Shown: positions 33,160 to 34,635 of the stretch, piece by piece
Position numbering within the stretch: position 1 is the stretch's first letter
Layout: each line of letters opens with the position of its first letter
Assembly: GCA_946886405.1 (NCBI GenBank)
Contig: CAMPIO010000032.1
Coordinates: 1-34,635, forward strand
DNA from: an uncultured Pseudoxanthomonas sp.
GTDB lineage: Bacteria > Pseudomonadota > Gammaproteobacteria > Xanthomonadales > Xanthomonadaceae
DNA: 34,635 nucleotides
Direction of reading: 5' to 3'
Program-made: the position numbers and the translations under genes
The notes under the pieces: generated by a model
The model's input: only the letters and a program-made list of their open reading frames with translations
The model's database searches: none
What the model was told of the DNA's origin: nothing

Positions 33160-33237
33160 GAGGAGAGGAGTGAGGAGTGAGGAGTGAGGAGTGAGGAGTG
33201 AGCGAAGAGCCGCTTCTCCTCACTCCTCTCCTCTCAC
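33156..33237. repeat. GAGTGAG-type hairpin element, copy 2 (family D), with heptamer tandem repeat
   Basis: Inverted arms 33156-33175 and 33218-33237 (20 bp, perfect) enclose a tandem heptamer TGAGGAG, 4.6 copies at 33171-33202, and a loop GAAGAGCCG-CTTCT that matches the loop of the 12063-12131 element. The stop codons of both convergent flanking genes (33157-33159 and 33220-33222) fall in the arms. Confidence 0.82.
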
Positions 33238-34101
33238 TTCTCGAGCCCCGCGCTCATCGATCACCGCCGTGATCAGTGCGCCGACGAAGAACACCACGCT
33301 GGCGTAGTAGACCCAGACCAGCAACAACACCAGTGCCCCCATCGAGCCGTAGGCACTGCCGGGCGCGGCCTCCGCCAGGTACAGGCCGATCAGATAGCGT
33401 CCCGCAGTGAAGAGCAGCGCGGTGATGGCGCCGCCGAGGAAGGCCTGCTTCCACGCCACGCGCCGGTCCGGCAGGTAGTGGTAGAAAAAAGCGAAGGCGA
33501 GTGTGTAGAGCAGCAGCGTGGTCGTATAGCCGAGCGCCGGGAGGACCGACGGCAGTCGTGCGAAGACCACCTGCAGCGCGGTGGTGGCAACCATCGAAAC
33601 TACGAGCAGGAAGCCGATCGCCAGTACCACGCCGAGCGAGAACACACGCTTCTTCAGCCAGGCCAGCGCACCGTTGAGCCGTTGCGCGTCAGTGCGGAAG
33701 ATCAGGTTGAGTGCGCCCTGCAGTTGCGCGAACACCACGGTGGCGCCGATGAACAGCAACGCGGTGCTCCACCACCCGGCCAGCGAGCCGACATCGGGGC
33801 GGTCGCTCGCATTGCGGATCACCGTATCGGCGACGGTGGCGGCACTGGGACCGGCGAGCTGCTGGACCTGGTCCAACAGCGATTGCTGTGCGGGCGGATA
33901 CAGCGACGCGGTCAGCCACAACAGCAACACCAGCAGCGGCGCCAGCGACAGCAGCGCGTAGAACGACAGCGATGCGGCCTGTGTCATCAGGTCGGTTTCG
34001 ATGAAGCGTCGCACCAGGGCGGCCGGCAGGCTGCGGGTGGCACGTTCGCCGGCAATGCGCGCTCGTGCACGCCACGTGCTGAAGTGGGCTCGATGTTCCA
34101 T
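33220..34101 (-). CDS. YihY/BrkB family inner membrane protein
   Basis: 293 aa. After a basic cytoplasmic N-terminus (about 35 residues) come six membrane segments. TDLMTQAASLSFYALLSLAPLLVLLL and ATVVFAQLQGALNLIFRTD, with YHYLPDRRVAWKQAFLGGAITALLFTAGRYLIGLYL and GSAYGSMGALVLLLVWVYYASVVFFVGALITAV, are the YihY signature. The family was once called ribonuclease BN or virulence factor BrkB, but it is an inner-membrane protein of uncertain, possibly transport, function. The last residues EVRGEE are encoded by the GAGTGAG repeat, so the native C-terminus may have been altered by that element. Confidence 0.92.
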   Translation of the reverse strand: MEHRAHFSTWRARARIAGERATRSLPAALVRRFIETDLMTQAASLSFYALLSLAPLLVLLLWLTASLYPPAQQSLLDQVQQLAGPSAATVADTVIRNASDRPDVGSLAGWWSTALLFIGATVVFAQLQGALNLIFRTDAQRLNGALAWLKKRVFSLGVVLAIGFLLVVSMVATTALQVVFARLPSVLPALGYTTTLLLYTLAFAFFYHYLPDRRVAWKQAFLGGAITALLFTAGRYLIGLYLAEAAPGSAYGSMGALVLLLVWVYYASVVFFVGALITAVIDERGAREVRGEE

Positions 34102-34159
34102 GCGCCGAGCGTGGCGCGCGGCGTGTCAGCAGTTCGTTATGGTGGCGTGGCCGTGATGT

Positions 34160-34576
34160 TCACGCATCGCCGCGCGCGAGCGCCTGCAAGGCATCGCCGG
34201 TCACGCGCTGCACGGTCCATTCGTCCAGGCCCACCGCACCGAGGCTGCGGTAGAGGCGGATGGCGGGCTCGTTCCAGTCCAGCACCGACCATTCGAAGCG
34301 GCCGCAGCCACGCGCCACCGCCAGCTGCGCCAGGTGCACCATCAACCGCCTGCCGATGCCGAACCCCCGGTGGCTCGGCAGCACGAACAGGTCTTCGAGG
34401 TACAGGCCCGGCTGGCCGAGGAACGTCGAGAAGGAATGGAAGAACAGCGCGAAGCCGGCGGGCACGCCATCGGCTTCGGCGATGACGACTTCGGCGGCGG
34501 GGCGCTCACCGAACAGGTGGGTTTCCAGCAGGGTTGGTGTCGCGACCGCTTCGTGGGCGAGCTTTTCGTACTCGGC
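34160..34576 (-). CDS. GNAT family N-acetyltransferase, 5' end missing at contig end
   Basis: The last 138 residues of a typical short GNAT protein are present, starting mid-gene at AEYEKLAHEAVATPTLL. The fold is clear: AAEVVIAEADGVPAGFALFF, STFLGQPGLYLEDLFVLPSHRGFGIGRRLMVHLAQLA (acetyl-CoA loop RGFGIGRR) and DWNEPAIRLYRSLGA. It resembles the diamine (spermidine/spermine-like) acetyltransferase branch, in which LAEYEKL is the usual N-terminal motif; the Leu expected before AEYEKL is where the adapter sequence begins. The true start codon is absent. The GTG at 34465 is only an internal codon. Substrate unknown. Confidence 0.88.
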   Translation of the reverse strand, partial: AEYEKLAHEAVATPTLLETHLFGERPAAEVVIAEADGVPAGFALFFHSFSTFLGQPGLYLEDLFVLPSHRGFGIGRRLMVHLAQLAVARGCGRFEWSVLDWNEPAIRLYRSLGAVGLDEWTVQRVTGDALQALARGDA

Positions 34577-34577
34577 C

Positions 34578-34635
34578 CTCTCGCTTATACACAGCTGACG
34601 CTGCCGACTAGTGGAGAGCTGGAGGTGGAGGTGGT
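34578..34635. other. Sequencing adapter (Nextera Tn5 mosaic end, read-1 primer, possible i5 index), not genomic
   Basis: Bases 34578-34610 match the reverse complement of the Nextera transposase adapter, CTGTCTCTTATACACATCT followed by GACGCTGCCGACGA, at 29 of 33 positions; the mismatches are at 34580, 34583, 34594 and 34609. The next eight bases (34611-34618) occupy the index position, and the last 17 match 11 of 17 positions of the following i5/flow-cell sequence (GTGTAGATCTCGGTGGT). Most of the differences are changes to G. The GNAT protein homology breaks at exactly the same point. Confidence 0.92.

Noticed and set aside
33171..33202. Tandem heptamers as a possible CRISPR array
   Set aside because: Units are 7 bp with no spacers and lie inside an inverted repeat; no cas genes are near.
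34465..34635. A start codon or promoter for the GNAT gene near the right edge
   Set aside because: The frame is a 5'-truncated gene running into adapter sequence, so no genuine start is present.

Overview
The window is GC-rich chromosomal DNA (roughly two-thirds G+C) from a gammaproteobacterium, almost certainly the Xanthomonadaceae (Pseudoxanthomonas, Stenotrophomonas, Lysobacter or Xanthomonas type). The grounds are GTAG-type paired REP elements between genes, the cytochrome oxidase order DUF2244-ctaC-ctaD-small ORF-ctaG-ctaE-(DUF2909)-SURF1-Sco-like-ctaA-ctaB, and close matches of TruC and Dld to their E. coli counterparts. No phage, IS, CRISPR, tRNA or rRNA was found. Gene content is mostly conserved housekeeping.

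Left third (1-12 kb): a secreted M16 zinc peptidase cut by the left edge; truC; a MAPEG membrane protein; a lipoprotein M28 aminopeptidase whose start codon lies in a perfect hairpin; a secreted protein built of 18-19-residue VNGSI repeats; then the rightward group gpmI-envC-ctpA (glycolysis, cell-division murein hydrolase activator, C-terminal processing protease). A CPA2 antiporter and a DUF1820 gene follow on the minus strand.

Middle (12-20 kb): a rhomboid protease, a FadL/OmpP1 outer-membrane transporter with a good sigma70 promoter and an operator-like palindrome at the predicted start site, an exported SMP-30/gluconolactonase-like protein, a membrane GGDEF diguanylate cyclase with an I-site, and a PutA without the DNA-binding domain found in E. 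coli PutA.

Right part (20-34.6 kb): a complete aa3-type cytochrome c oxidase locus covering structural subunits I-III, Cu insertion (CtaG, Sco-like), SURF1 and haem A synthesis (CtaA, CtaB). After it come a PTP-like phosphatase, dnaG away from its classical rpsU/rpoD neighbours, dld (quinone-dependent D-lactate dehydrogenase), a YihY/BrkB membrane protein and a GNAT acetyltransferase.

The most notable non-gene observations are these. (1) The last about 58 bases are not genomic: 34578-34610 matches the Nextera Tn5 adapter at 29 of 33 positions, so the window ends at a contig end and truncates the GNAT gene. (2) Several families of paired inverted repeats sit directly on or beside stop codons, including a poorly characterised GAGTGAG-rich hairpin element present twice. 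(3) A 10-bp perfect hairpin overlaps the Shine-Dalgarno and AUG of the M28 peptidase. (4) The VNGSI repeat protein is a probable small secreted beta-solenoid of unknown function. I did not find a convincing novel multi-gene system.
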